Source of the DNA: Pseudomonadales bacterium
Lineage (GTDB): Bacteria; Pseudomonadota; Gammaproteobacteria; Pseudomonadales; Azotimanducaceae
DNA length: 64,000 nt
Reading direction: 5' to 3'
Assembly (NCBI GenBank): GCA_017642855.1
Contig: JAEPOO010000003.1
Location: forward strand, 150,292-214,291
The notes under the pieces are model-generated. The model was not told the DNA's origin, searched no databases, and saw nothing but the letters and a program-made list of their open reading frames with translations. A program made the translations under genes and the position numbers. Below are positions 51,887 to 61,562 of this stretch, piece by piece. Position 1 is the first letter of the stretch, and each line of letters opens with the position of its first letter.

Positions 51887-53226
51887 ACCCGTAGTGCGAT
51901 TTCTCTGCTCAACATGATCCGGCCCCACCACCAGGAAGCAACGCCGAACAGAACATTAGAGACCAACAGGGCGATAAAGATCCCCATGTATCCCCAGAGA
52001 TGATCAAACAAAAAGGCCATGGGCACATACACAACCACCGTACGCGCGATGGACAGTATGGTCGGCGGCAAAGGTTTACCCAGCGCCACAAACACTGATC
52101 CGGCCACCTGACCAACACCCAGCGGGCCAAAACTGACGGGGACAATCAGAAGGAACAGTGCTGCTGCCGCAACCATTTGCGGTTCTTCATTAATCAGGGA
52201 CACCAGCGTGTCACCAAAGGGACCCAGCGTTGCCATACAAACCACGCCCCAGAAGAGACAGAAGCCATAGGCGAGGCGCAGGCCTTCATGAATGCGTTCA
52301 ATCTGGCGCGCGCCCCAGTTCTGACCAACAAATGGCGCAACGCTGGATGACAGTGCACCCAGAATCATCATGAGCAGCATCTCAAAACGCGACGCAATGC
52401 CAAACGCTGCGACAATAGACTCACCGTGATTCGCCAGCAGCGCCAGCGTGATACCCATACTCACGGGGCCAATGAGATTCGACAGCATGGAAGGTAACGC
52501 AATATGAAGGATGGCTTTCGCAGAATCGACGAACCCATGAAAGACATTTGAGGTTTGCATAATGTCTTCCCGGGCCACCAGCACAGCAAACGCAATGATT
52601 CGAATCACACCGATGATCACAAATGCGTAGGCTGATCCGATCAAGCCCTGCGCCGGAACGCCAAACAGACCAAAGATAAGAATCGGTGAAACGATTAACT
52701 GCACACCGGACGTGATGGTCATGATGTAACCCGGCGCCTTCGCGATACCCAGGGCCCTGAGCACCGTGCTGCTCACCATGGGCAGCGTGAAAGTGAATAG
52801 ACCAAAGACGACCCAGACTTCCGCGAACGCTACAACCAGCCGCAACACTTCGCCTTCCGCACCCATGGCACTGTATAAAAATTCCAGGAAGAAAAAGGTC
52901 GAGCCACTCAGAGTGAAGGTCAGTAAGAGTGTCAGGAAGGCTGTATGGGTTGCAATGCGCTTGACCTGCGCTCGATCACCCTCGCCCTCCGCTCTCGCTA
53001 TCAGTGACGAGGCGCCGATGCCCAGCCCCATCGACACACTGGTCAATGCCATGATGACCGGGAACATGAAACTATAAGCAGCAAGCTCTCTAGCCCCGAG
53101 AATACCGATGTAAACGGTCTCGATCATCGACGCAAAAATCATCGACGACACACCGAGGAAATAGGGAATGGTCATCCGCGTGAGCTGAGCGCCAACGCGA
53201 CCCTGGGTCAGGTCATAGATCGCCAT
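51883..53226 (-). CDS. MATE family efflux transporter
   Basis: A 447-residue protein with twelve hydrophobic helices in two MatE repeats. It starts 'YDLTQGRVGAQLTRMTIPYFLGVSSMIFASMIETVYIGILG', typical of NorM/DinF-type multidrug or metabolite:cation antiporters. 'ALSSSVAPFVGQNWGARQIERI' is the second-half signature. The gene lies 15 nt downstream of the ferredoxin reductase gene on the same strand, so the two may be cotranscribed. The substrate is unknown. Confidence 0.92.
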   Translation of the reverse strand: MAIYDLTQGRVGAQLTRMTIPYFLGVSSMIFASMIETVYIGILGARELAAYSFMFPVIMALTSVSMGLGIGASSLIARAEGEGDRAQVKRIATHTAFLTLLLTFTLSGSTFFFLEFLYSAMGAEGEVLRLVVAFAEVWVVFGLFTFTLPMVSSTVLRALGIAKAPGYIMTITSGVQLIVSPILIFGLFGVPAQGLIGSAYAFVIIGVIRIIAFAVLVAREDIMQTSNVFHGFVDSAKAILHIALPSMLSNLIGPVSMGITLALLANHGESIVAAFGIASRFEMLLMMILGALSSSVAPFVGQNWGARQIERIHEGLRLAYGFCLFWGVVCMATLGPFGDTLVSLINEEPQMVAAAALFLLIVPVSFGPLGVGQVAGSVFVALGKPLPPTILSIARTVVVYVPMAFLFDHLWGYMGIFIALLVSNVLFGVASWWWGRIMLSREIALRV

Positions 53227-53241
53227 TCAAACTGGGAAGGT

Positions 53242-54630
53242 TCAGCTTTTCGCGACGTCAAGCATCTCGGAAATTTCGGTGAACTTCACGCGCGGTCTCC
53301 CCTGCGCCTCACCTTTGGCAAGCTCTGCTTCGTCAATTCTGGACCACTCAGAATAGCTGATGGCATCTTGCGTGCGCGACGCAATCAACGCGGCGGCACC
53401 TTCAATCGAGGCATCTTCTGGATGGTTCATGTTTCCAGACGTCAGGTCTTCTACCATGCAACCCACTGTTTCCTGGGCGCAGGTCTTGTTGGTACCGATC
53501 ACACCACTCGGGCCTCGCTTGATCCAACCGGCTGTATATAAACCAGTGACCTGCGCACCTGAATCATCAACAACTCTGCCGGCCTCATTAAGGATGGTGC
53601 CCCAACTCTCGTGATATGGCACGTTTGGCAGCGGCAATCCTTTATAACCAACACTTCGGAACACCAGGCCCACGGGAATGGTTTCTTCCTGATCAGTCGC
53701 TTTGGGTCTGATGGAACCATCATCACCCGCGACCAGTTCGTTTTTAACCAGTCTAATCGCGCTGACTTTGCCATCTTCACCGATCAATTCAGTCGGTGAC
53801 ACCAAAAACCGGATGGTCAGCAGTTTAGATTTACCCTCGATGGGCCTCTCAGCGTACTCCTGAATAAAGCCCACGTTCTTTTGCGCATTTTTGTCATCAG
53901 CAATCAGCACTGCGCTGGCTTCATCGACCACTGCCTCATCTGAGAGCACAGTGACATCAGCATCTGCAAACTCACCCATCTCCCTAATTTCGGGCGGTGT
54001 GAAGGCAGCCTGAGCGGGTCCACGGCGACCCAGGATGTAAACGTTTTTCACGTTGCTGTTCTTCAATGCTTCCAGGGCATGATCTGCGATATCCGTCACA
54101 GCAAGTTCTTCGTGGGTTTTACAAAGAATACGTGCTACATCCATCGCCACGTTGCCAATGCCTACCACGGCAACACTTTCCTGGCTGAGGTCAAACTGCC
54201 TGTCTTTGAAGTCGGGGTGACCGTTGTACCAGGCAACAAACTCTGTTGCCGAGAAGCTACCCGCCAGATCTTCGCCAGGGACGCCGAGGTTTCGATCAAA
54301 CGGTGCACCGGTTGAAAACATGACCTGATGATAGTGTTTTTTGAGGTCATCCATATGCAGGTCAGTGCCATACTCAACATTCCCGTAGAAGCGGAAGTTC
54401 GGCAATTGTGCGCTCTTGTCATAGGCGCGCTGCACAGACTTGTCTTTCTGATGATCAGGCGCCACACCGGCGCGAACCAAACCAAAAGGCGTGGGCAGGC
54501 GGTCGAACATGTCAAATTCCACCACCAGGTCTTTTTGTTTCTGAAAATTACTTACTGTGTAAAACCCGGCGGGGCCACTGCCAATGATTGCTACTCTGAG
54601 TGGATTCCCCTCTGTTCCAACTGCTGACAT
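53242..54630 (-). CDS. FAD-dependent ferredoxin-NADP(+) reductase (adrenodoxin reductase type)
   Basis: A 462-residue two-dinucleotide-fold flavoprotein: the FAD motif 'VAIIGSGPAGFYTVSNF' at the N-terminus, then 'PFGLVRAGVAPDHQKDKSVQRAYD', the NADP fold 'VAVVGIGNVAMDVARIL', 'YILGRRGPAQAAFTPPEIREM', and the C-terminal 'AGWIKRGPSGVIGTNKTCAQETV'. This set defines FprA/adrenodoxin reductase-like enzymes, which pass electrons from NADPH to ferredoxins, for example for P450s or Rieske oxygenases. ATG 54630 is preferred over GTG 54636 because GGGAAG is properly spaced. Confidence 0.93.
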   Translation of the reverse strand: MSAVGTEGNPLRVAIIGSGPAGFYTVSNFQKQKDLVVEFDMFDRLPTPFGLVRAGVAPDHQKDKSVQRAYDKSAQLPNFRFYGNVEYGTDLHMDDLKKHYHQVMFSTGAPFDRNLGVPGEDLAGSFSATEFVAWYNGHPDFKDRQFDLSQESVAVVGIGNVAMDVARILCKTHEELAVTDIADHALEALKNSNVKNVYILGRRGPAQAAFTPPEIREMGEFADADVTVLSDEAVVDEASAVLIADDKNAQKNVGFIQEYAERPIEGKSKLLTIRFLVSPTELIGEDGKVSAIRLVKNELVAGDDGSIRPKATDQEETIPVGLVFRSVGYKGLPLPNVPYHESWGTILNEAGRVVDDSGAQVTGLYTAGWIKRGPSGVIGTNKTCAQETVGCMVEDLTSGNMNHPEDASIEGAAALIASRTQDAISYSEWSRIDEAELAKGEAQGRPRVKFTEISEMLDVAKS

Positions 54631-54728
54631 GCACACTTCCCGGTTCTGGTAATAACGCCATTCAGATTATCAGATTCATTAGATGAAATGTACGAAAAGC
54701 CCACTAGAACAGGGGCCTGCGTGCTAAA

Positions 54729-54747
54729 GTAGAGGGTTAACCTCTAC
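54729..54747. repeat. Inverted repeat upstream of the transporter-HEAT gene
   Basis: GTAGAGG (54729-54735), spacer GTTAA, CCTCTAC (54741-54747): a perfect 7-bp inverted repeat ending 14 nt before the TTG start. It could be an operator or a 5'-leader hairpin that affects translation. No matching factor is known to me. Confidence 0.5.
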
Positions 54748-54761
54748 ACCAGAGATAGGGT

Positions 54762-57656
54762 TTGACGGAAGCCGCAGTCGAGTCAAACGAAGAGCTGACA
54801 ACATTAGATCGATTTCTCGCACGTCTGGGCATTCGGCCCGAAGACAGGGCGGCCACCGCACTGATGTTCAGCAACATGTTCATGTCGGGCCTGGCCATCG
54901 GCATGATTCGTGTCTGCGCGTTCACTCTGTTTCTGGAACACTGGGGTTCTGAGCAGCTTGCGCTGATCGCCATTCTTATCGCAGTGGTTGGCATGCCCAC
55001 GACACTGCTGATTGATCGACTCACTCACCGCTTCGCCGTTCGTAACTATCTATTCACCATTCTCGGTGTGATCTTTGTTGGTCTTGCCATCATGAGAGTT
55101 TCACTGGGTGTCAGCAGTTCGCCTTATCTGATTTTTACGCTGCCGCTCTTCTTTGAAATCGTCTACATGCTGTTCAGTCTGCAGTTTGTTGCACTGCTGT
55201 CCAGGCTGCTGAATGTGCGCCAGACAAAACGTCTTTCCGGCATCGCACGTTCCGGCGAGTTTATGGCGGAGATGGCGGGGGGGGTCATCATCGTTTTCCT
55301 GCTGAACTTCCTCGATGTCACAGATCTGCTGGCGGTAGCCATGATGACCACCCTGGTGGTGTTCGGCATTGTCAGCTACACCGTTTCACACTTCAGATCG
55401 ACCTTGTATATCACCGGTGATGGCAGTGGCAATGATGAGGTCAACGAAACTCGGCTGTTGGGGATGCTGCGATTGCCCTATGTCCGACTCATCACCTTCT
55501 GTTACGTGACCTACATGTTCGCCTACTTCTTCCTGGATGTGGCCTTCTACAACTATGCGGTCAAACAGTTTCCTGATGAGAAGGCACTGGCGTCATTTAT
55601 TGCACAGTTCTTCGCCGCAGCCGGATTCCTGACCATGTTCGTCATGGTATTCCTGTTTGCACCCTTCTTAAGGAAGTTTGGCATCCTGGCAGGGGTGATC
55701 GCCTTTCCGGTCATCATCTTTCTCGGTTCCAGCGCTGTCAGTGTGATGGAGTTTACCGGCGCCGACGTGGCGCTGATTTTCGCCGTCATGGTTGTCACAA
55801 ACGCCAGTCGCATCATCCTGCAATCTGCGATCTGGAAGAGCACCGTCACGATACTCTTCCAGGTGATGCCAGACCGGCAGAAAAGTCAGGGCATTGCACT
55901 CACTGAGGGTGTTATCGATCCGGTCGCTGGCGGATTCGCCGGTTTATGCCTGTATATTCTGACAACCCAAATGGGTCTCGAACCAAAGACCTTCCTGATT
56001 ATTCTCAGTCTGCTGATGTTGGCGTGGATCGTTGTCGGGTTCCTGGTCCGACGGATGTACCTTTCCAACCTGGTCGTAAACATCCAGAAAAGAAAACTTG
56101 GCGAGATGGCGCTGTCCGATCTCGACAACACCAGTCTCGAGATCATCAAGCAGGGGCTGAACAGTGCCTACCCGGCTGAAATTTTTTATTGTCTGAACCT
56201 GCTCGAGGAAATGGAGCATCCGGAGATCACCGAGTTGATTAAACAGGTGCTGGACAACAACAACCGAGACGTCCGAATGGATGTGCTTCGCCGTATCGCG
56301 TCACTCGACATTAAACCGCTGACCGCCAGGGTTCTCGATCGAATCGAGCAGGAACCTGACACCATGGTGCGCGGCCAGGCTTTAAAAACCTACGCAGCCC
56401 TTTCGCCTGACGACGTGATCGAAAGGCTGGCACCCTATCTCGATGCCTTCCACCAGGATTTACGTAAAGGCGCCCTTGTTGGCATCCTGACCTACAATCG
56501 TGAAGACGCGTCTGCCAACAACACACTGCTCAACTGTATTCGCTCAGGCAATCGGAACGATCGCCTTTTCGCCGCAGAGACCATTGGCGAGATTGGCTCA
56601 CCACACTTTTCAGGCTACCTGGTGGAACTGCTGGACGACATCGATCTCCAGGTGGTCGAACACGCCATCTCTGCTGCGGGGCACATGCAGGACGCGCGAC
56701 TGGCCAACATGCTCGTCGCGAAGCTTTCCGTGGGCAGTCTTCGGGGAGCAACCGCATTGTCCCTAAGACGGTTTGGTGAGGCCGCCCTTTACGACCTTGG
56801 TATCGGTTTGACTTCCCCCGAAGCCGGTCGCCAGGAAAAACTGCACATCATTGAAACAATCCGCGAAATCGGCGGTTCCAAAGCGATCGAAATCCTCCTG
56901 CGTCATCTTGAAATCGAACAGCCGGAGCTCAGGCACCAAGTCAATCTCAGTCTGGCGAGCTTGCACTATCAGGCAGACCCGGATGACCAGTACATCTTCG
57001 TCAACAACCTGGATGAAGAAGTGCAACTGATCACCTGGCTATTGGCCGCAATGGAAGATCTGAAAAACGAACCGCGATTCGAAATGCTGCACGGAGCGCT
57101 GGCCAGCGAGTTAGATGTACGTCGAGACAACATGCTGCTGCTCATCAGCTTCCTGTTCCCTTCTATTGTGATGCTGGACACTCGCGCCAACATCGACTCC
57201 AAGGTTCAGGAGATGCGGGTGTTCGCGTTGGAGATCCTGGACAACCTGCTCACCGGTGAGATCAAGCAAATTGTGTTACCGCTGCTGGACGACCTGACGG
57301 TTACGGAAAGACTCGAGCAGATGTCCGAAAGGTTCCCGCAGGAGCAGATGACCGCGGACGAGCGATTTCACGACATCGTTGAAAACCACTTTGAGCGCGC
57401 TTTCTTCTGGACTCGAAGTTGTCTGCTTTATCAGATCGGCACCACCGAATCCGGTGAGCACCTGGAGCAGATAGAACGTGGATTAAGCGATCGAGAGAGC
57501 ATCATCCGCGAGACTGCCCTCTGGTGCCTGGGGAAACTGGATTCGCCGGATCTGACGGGCAAGATCAGTACCTTTATGGGCGATAAGTCCACACAAGTCA
57601 GAGATCTGGCACGAAGTCTACACGCGACTCTGTCAGAACCTGATCCCAGCGCTTAA
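54762..57656 (+). CDS. ATP/ADP translocase-like (MFS-type) membrane protein fused to HEAT repeats
   Basis: A 964-residue protein. Residues about 30-440 form twelve transmembrane helices resembling NTT/Tlc nucleotide translocase or MFS proteins ('RIILQSAIWKSTVTILFQVMPDRQKSQGIALTEGVIDPVAGGFAG' is a typical NTT-like block). Residues about 440-960 are helical HEAT-type repeats ('AEIFYCLNLLEEMEHPEITELIKQVLDNNNRDVRMDVLRRIA', 'DRLFAAETIGEIGSPHFSGYLVELLDD', 'IIRETALWCLGKLDSPDLTGKI'). The start is TTG 54762 behind GAGATAGGG. The following gene encodes a single cNMP-binding domain; in some bacteria transporter, HEAT and cNMP domains are fused. The substrate is unknown. Confidence 0.8.
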   Translation: MTEAAVESNEELTTLDRFLARLGIRPEDRAATALMFSNMFMSGLAIGMIRVCAFTLFLEHWGSEQLALIAILIAVVGMPTTLLIDRLTHRFAVRNYLFTILGVIFVGLAIMRVSLGVSSSPYLIFTLPLFFEIVYMLFSLQFVALLSRLLNVRQTKRLSGIARSGEFMAEMAGGVIIVFLLNFLDVTDLLAVAMMTTLVVFGIVSYTVSHFRSTLYITGDGSGNDEVNETRLLGMLRLPYVRLITFCYVTYMFAYFFLDVAFYNYAVKQFPDEKALASFIAQFFAAAGFLTMFVMVFLFAPFLRKFGILAGVIAFPVIIFLGSSAVSVMEFTGADVALIFAVMVVTNASRIILQSAIWKSTVTILFQVMPDRQKSQGIALTEGVIDPVAGGFAGLCLYILTTQMGLEPKTFLIILSLLMLAWIVVGFLVRRMYLSNLVVNIQKRKLGEMALSDLDNTSLEIIKQGLNSAYPAEIFYCLNLLEEMEHPEITELIKQVLDNNNRDVRMDVLRRIASLDIKPLTARVLDRIEQEPDTMVRGQALKTYAALSPDDVIERLAPYLDAFHQDLRKGALVGILTYNREDASANNTLLNCIRSGNRNDRLFAAETIGEIGSPHFSGYLVELLDDIDLQVVEHAISAAGHMQDARLANMLVAKLSVGSLRGATALSLRRFGEAALYDLGIGLTSPEAGRQEKLHIIETIREIGGSKAIEILLRHLEIEQPELRHQVNLSLASLHYQADPDDQYIFVNNLDEEVQLITWLLAAMEDLKNEPRFEMLHGALASELDVRRDNMLLLISFLFPSIVMLDTRANIDSKVQEMRVFALEILDNLLTGEIKQIVLPLLDDLTVTERLEQMSERFPQEQMTADERFHDIVENHFERAFFWTRSCLLYQIGTTESGEHLEQIERGLSDRESIIRETALWCLGKLDSPDLTGKISTFMGDKSTQVRDLARSLHATLSEPDPSA

Positions 57657-57672
57657 CGCAACGTCGTCTCGC

Positions 57673-57694
57673 CGCACTTACAACGCACTTACAA
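57673..57694. repeat. Short tandem direct repeat in intergenic leader
   Basis: The 11-mer GCACTTACAAC occurs twice in tandem (57673-57683, 57684-57694), in the 89-nt gap between the transporter-HEAT gene and the cNMP-binding gene. It may be a slippage product or a paired binding site. Confidence 0.4.
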
Positions 57695-57745
57695 CTTGGG
57701 CATAATTCACCTCTACATCCGGGTGGGCATAAGCCAGTATCTTGT

Positions 57746-58171
57746 ATGCTTCTGACTATTGAGAAAGTTCTCATTCTCAAATCTGTACCCATATTTTCAT
57801 CCGTCCCTGAGAGCCAGTTGGTGGATCTAGCAACCATCGCTGAAACGGTTGAATACGACGCAGGTGAGATCATCATGAACCAGGGTGACCTTGGCACCAG
57901 TATGTACATCGTCGTCAACGGTCAGGTCCGCATTTTCGAAGGTGACAAAGAACTGGCTGTGCACGGCACTCGCGCGGTATTCGGGGAACTCGCCGCATTG
58001 GATCCGGAGCCCAGGGCTGCTTCCGTGCAGGCAATTGAAGATTGCACGCTCCTCAGACTGGACGGTGAATCCCTCTACGACCTGATGTCAGGCAACAAGG
58101 AAGTCACGCGGGGCATTGTCCACGTTCTTTGTGATTACACCCGCCAGAATCTGGCCCGAGCCAACAAATAG
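57746..58171 (+). CDS. Stand-alone cyclic nucleotide-binding domain protein
   Basis: A 141-residue Crp/cNMP-type sensor domain without a DNA-binding part: 'ILKSVPIFSSVPESQLVDLATIAETVEYDAGEIIMNQGDLGTSMYIVVNGQVRIF', then the phosphate-binding cassette 'VFGELAALDPEPRAASVQA' with the Glu and Arg expected for cNMP contact, ending in a helical tail. It lies 89 nt after the transporter-HEAT gene and 8 nt before asmA. It is best seen as a regulatory subunit of the transporter-HEAT protein, by analogy with fused relatives; this is inference. Confidence 0.87.
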   Translation: MLLTIEKVLILKSVPIFSSVPESQLVDLATIAETVEYDAGEIIMNQGDLGTSMYIVVNGQVRIFEGDKELAVHGTRAVFGELAALDPEPRAASVQAIEDCTLLRLDGESLYDLMSGNKEVTRGIVHVLCDYTRQNLARANK

Positions 58172-58179
58172 GTGGCAGC

Positions 58180-60225
58180 ATGATGCGACTGCTCATTATT
58201 ATCGTGGTGCTATTGGCGCTCGTCGCCGGTGGTATTTTCTTCCTGCTGGAGAATCCCGACCGATTTAAATCTCAAATCACCCAGGTGGCTGAAACCAGCA
58301 CCGGTTACCGCATGACCATCAACGGTGAACTGTCCTGGCGCTATTGGCCACCGGTGGCGATCAACGTCAACGACCTATCACTGGCAAGAGGTGATGAAGC
58401 ACCCTTTGCTCAGTTTGAAACGATGTCTATTGACCTGGATCTCATGCCGCTGCTGACACAGCAGACCGTTGTCGATGTGAATGACGTCACCCTGTCAGGT
58501 GGACGCGTAGATCTGGTCATAGACGACAAGGGAAACTCAAACTGGGAGATTGCCGACACCACACCAACTCAGAGCACAGCATCAGACAGCTCAGGAGATA
58601 CGGCGCTCGCATCGACGGTGCAACAACTCAGCATCCAGGACGTCACCCTGACTTACCAGGACAAATCGAACAACGCCGATTACGAAGTCACGCTCGGAAG
58701 TTTGACCACCAGCGAACTGGCGTCAGACAAACCTTTCGATATGAGCCTGGCAATGTCGCTCAAAGACAAGATTGCCGACCTCAGTGCCGATGTGAGCACG
58801 ACAGGGCGAATCACATTTCAGTCTGATAGCGGGCGTATGGCCATGTCGGGCCTCGTCACTCGCGTCGACCTCACCCTGGAAGGTGAGCCCTACCCGGGGC
58901 TGACCATCACCACCGAGGGTCAATGGCGACCTGAGGAACAGGCTCTGATTCTTAACCGAAACGACATTCAAATCAGCACACTGCGAATGTCGATGACAGG
59001 CCTTATCAGCATCGCCGGTGAGACCCCGAGATTTGACGGCGTCATCAACATGGAATCTGCAGACGCGGTACGCCTAGGCCAGGACTTGGGCACTGAAATC
59101 CCCATTGCGTTTTTTCAGATTGAAAGTGACTTTAGCGCTACCGCGGACAACCTGAATTTCAGAACCCTGGACGGCAAGTTCGATGATTCAGAACTAACAG
59201 GCTCGGCGGTTGTGGGCTTGAGTGCATCGCAAAAAGTAAAGGCAGATCTTCGTCTCGACAAAATCGACGCGACCAGATACCTCGGTGAAGCCGCATCACT
59301 TGAGACGGCTGTCAATCGATCAGACGCCCCAACCGATAGCGAACTCATTCCAGTGAAGCTGCTCAAAGAGACGCACGCCGATGCGACCGTTCGAGTTGGT
59401 CGTCTGGACTATGACGGTTATCAGCTGACCAAAGCAAAGTTGACCGTCAAGAATGATGGCAGGCGACTGAATGTTATGGCCAACTCAGAGGTCTACGGTG
59501 GTAAGGTCGTTCTGGGGCTGGACAGCTCTCTCGACAACAAGGTCACGACCAACATCAAACTCAACATCGATGGCGTCGACATCGCACAGATGATCGAGAT
59601 GCCCGGCATTACCGGCACCATCGCTGCAAACTCCAATCTCGATTTCGACGGCACCTTGCTGAGTGATGTGAATAACAACCTGAGCGGTCAATCAAACTTC
59701 AACGTAAAAGACGGCTCACTGGATGTTCGTCCCCTGAAATCCGTTGCTCAGACCGTCGATCTTATTCGCGGCAAAACCTCATCCGTCAGTGAGTGGCCTG
59801 ACATCATGCCTTTTGACCAGATGGTTGGGCAGCATGTCTTTCAGGGGGGAACTCGATCGGGTCAAATCCTGAATGCCCAGGTCGAGAACCTGAACCTCAC
59901 AGCCCTTGGCGGAGTTGATTTGCAGACGGAGACGCTCGACTACGACGTGACAGCCATGTTCAAACAAACGGATGACGGCGCATTCAAGGTCAGTGACCAA
60001 CTGGCCGGCGTTCGCTGGCCGCTCTCGTGCTCCGGCAGCATCAACGCCTCTCCGGGCGAGCTTTGCTTTGGCAAAGAGGGCGCGATCCAGGACCTGGTGA
60101 AGGATATTGTTGCGCAGGATTTGAAACGTCGCGGCAATGAGAAGCTCGACAAGTTGATCAAAGAGAAGGTACCTGACGAATACAAAGGCATCGCGAACGA
60201 CCTGCTAAAGAATATCTTCAAGTAA
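58180..60225 (+). CDS. AsmA family protein
   Basis: A 681-residue envelope protein with one N-terminal transmembrane helix ('LLIIIVVLLALVAGGIFFLL'), the AsmA N-terminal domain ('INGELSWRYWPPVAINVNDLSLA', 'ISIDLDLMPLL'-like), and the C-terminal AsmA-like domain ('YGGKVVLGLDSSLDNKVTTNIKLNIDGVDIAQM', 'NNNLSGQSNFNVKDGSLDVRPLKSVAQTVDLI'). The family forms long beta grooves in the periplasm thought to carry phospholipids to the outer membrane. ATG 58180 and ATG 58183 are both possible. asmA next to mutY is a common order. Confidence 0.92.
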   Translation: MMRLLIIIVVLLALVAGGIFFLLENPDRFKSQITQVAETSTGYRMTINGELSWRYWPPVAINVNDLSLARGDEAPFAQFETMSIDLDLMPLLTQQTVVDVNDVTLSGGRVDLVIDDKGNSNWEIADTTPTQSTASDSSGDTALASTVQQLSIQDVTLTYQDKSNNADYEVTLGSLTTSELASDKPFDMSLAMSLKDKIADLSADVSTTGRITFQSDSGRMAMSGLVTRVDLTLEGEPYPGLTITTEGQWRPEEQALILNRNDIQISTLRMSMTGLISIAGETPRFDGVINMESADAVRLGQDLGTEIPIAFFQIESDFSATADNLNFRTLDGKFDDSELTGSAVVGLSASQKVKADLRLDKIDATRYLGEAASLETAVNRSDAPTDSELIPVKLLKETHADATVRVGRLDYDGYQLTKAKLTVKNDGRRLNVMANSEVYGGKVVLGLDSSLDNKVTTNIKLNIDGVDIAQMIEMPGITGTIAANSNLDFDGTLLSDVNNNLSGQSNFNVKDGSLDVRPLKSVAQTVDLIRGKTSSVSEWPDIMPFDQMVGQHVFQGGTRSGQILNAQVENLNLTALGGVDLQTETLDYDVTAMFKQTDDGAFKVSDQLAGVRWPLSCSGSINASPGELCFGKEGAIQDLVKDIVAQDLKRRGNEKLDKLIKEKVPDEYKGIANDLLKNIFK

Positions 60226-60235
60226 ACTTCCTGGC

Positions 60236-61276
60236 ATGAAAAACTTTTCCACGCGACTGCTCGCCTGGTTTGACGATCACGGCCGCAAAGATCTTCCCTG
60301 GCAAAAAGACAAGTCGCCCTACAGGGTCTGGGTTTCCGAGATCATGTTGCAGCAGACCCAGGTCACCACGGTCATCCCCTACTTCGAAAGATTCATGGCG
60401 ACCTTCCCCAGGGTCGACATACTGGCAGAAGCAACCCAGGACGAAGTTCTGCACCAATGGACAGGCCTCGGCTACTACGCGCGCGCCAGAAATCTTCATG
60501 CCACCGCAAAACGCATCGTGAACGAGTACAACGGAGAGTTTCCGCACACTCCTCAAGAACTTGAGGCACTACCCGGAATTGGGCGATCTACAGCTGCTGC
60601 GATTATCGCCATCTGCACAGGTCAGCGCGCCGCTATTCTGGACGGCAACGTGAAAAGAGTTCTGGCGCGAGTGTTCGGTGTTGAGGGCTGGCCGGGTCAG
60701 TCAGCGACCTTGAAACAGCTGTGGGATCATGCCGAAGCGCTCACGCCAAGTGATCGGGTCGCCGATTACACCCAAGCTATCATGGACCTCGGTGCCGTGA
60801 TCTGTGTTCGAAGCCGACCCAGCTGCGATCGCTGCCCTTTCCAAAATGATTGCCATGCCTTTGCGACACAATCGATCAAAGAGTACCCGGGTAAAAAACC
60901 GAAGAAAGAAAAGCCGGTGCGATCCACCACCATGTTGGTCATTGAATGTGACGGCAACATTCTGCTCGAGCAACGAAAGGCAACGGGACTCTGGGGCGGG
61001 TTGTGGAGCTTTCCTGAATCAGACGAGCCTGAAACATACCTTGAAGCCGCTCGCCTTGATCACGTCCAGATGGAAAAGCTATCGGCATTCAGGCACACCT
61101 TTACCCACTTCCATCTCGATATTGAGGCGATTCATATTAAGGTAAAAGCCGCATCTCAGACTCAGGCCAGCGAGAATTTACTCTGGTATGACCTGGAAGA
61201 TCCAAATAATATCGGGCTCACTCGCCCGGTGACACGGATACTCGAAGCACTGCAAAGTGCACCGCTTCTTCAGTAA
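60236..61276 (+). CDS. mutY: Adenine DNA glycosylase MutY
   Basis: A 346-residue base-excision repair enzyme that removes adenine opposite 8-oxoguanine. Catalytic Glu35 is in 'VSEIMLQQTQV', Tyr/Gly motif 'GLGYYARARNL', HhH 'LEALPGIGRSTAAAI' with Asp133 in 'ILDGNVKRVLARVFGV', and the [4Fe-4S] cysteines are C187, C194, C197 and C203 (C-x6-C-x2-C-x5-C). The C-terminal NUDIX-like domain recognises 8-oxoG ('QRKATGLWGGLWSFPE'). It is followed 10 nt later by yggX, the usual partner. Confidence 0.97.
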   Translation: MKNFSTRLLAWFDDHGRKDLPWQKDKSPYRVWVSEIMLQQTQVTTVIPYFERFMATFPRVDILAEATQDEVLHQWTGLGYYARARNLHATAKRIVNEYNGEFPHTPQELEALPGIGRSTAAAIIAICTGQRAAILDGNVKRVLARVFGVEGWPGQSATLKQLWDHAEALTPSDRVADYTQAIMDLGAVICVRSRPSCDRCPFQNDCHAFATQSIKEYPGKKPKKEKPVRSTTMLVIECDGNILLEQRKATGLWGGLWSFPESDEPETYLEAARLDHVQMEKLSAFRHTFTHFHLDIEAIHIKVKAASQTQASENLLWYDLEDPNNIGLTRPVTRILEALQSAPLLQ

Positions 61277-61286
61277 ACTGGCCGCT

Positions 61287-61562
61287 ATGACTCGAACCGT
61301 ATTTTGTAAACGCCAGCAGAAAGAACTGCCTGGCCTGGACGCCCCCCCATTCCCCGGACCGGCAGGGCAGGACGTTTTTGAAAACGTTTCCGCTGAAGCC
61401 TGGGACGAGTGGCAAAACCTACAGACCATGCTCATCAACGAGAAGCATCTCAATATGATGGACAAAGAAGCACGTAAGTATCTCAACGCGCAGCGTGATA
61501 TCTACCTCAGCGGTGGTGAGGTTGATCGAGCCGACGGTTACGTGCCAGAGGGCGATGGCTGA
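61287..61562 (+). CDS. yggX: Probable Fe(2+)-trafficking protein YggX
   Basis: A 91-residue protein matching YggX: 'MTRTVFCKRQQKELPGLDAPPFPGPAGQ' at the N-terminus with the single conserved Cys7, 'AWDEWQNLQTMLINEKHLNMMDKEARKYL', and 'GGEVDRADGYVPE' at the C-terminus. It protects Fe-S proteins from oxidative damage and may assist cluster repair (MutY itself is an Fe-S protein). The start at ATG 61287 is set by family length; the frame is open ten codons further upstream. Confidence 0.95.
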   Translation: MTRTVFCKRQQKELPGLDAPPFPGPAGQDVFENVSAEAWDEWQNLQTMLINEKHLNMMDKEARKYLNAQRDIYLSGGEVDRADGYVPEGDG

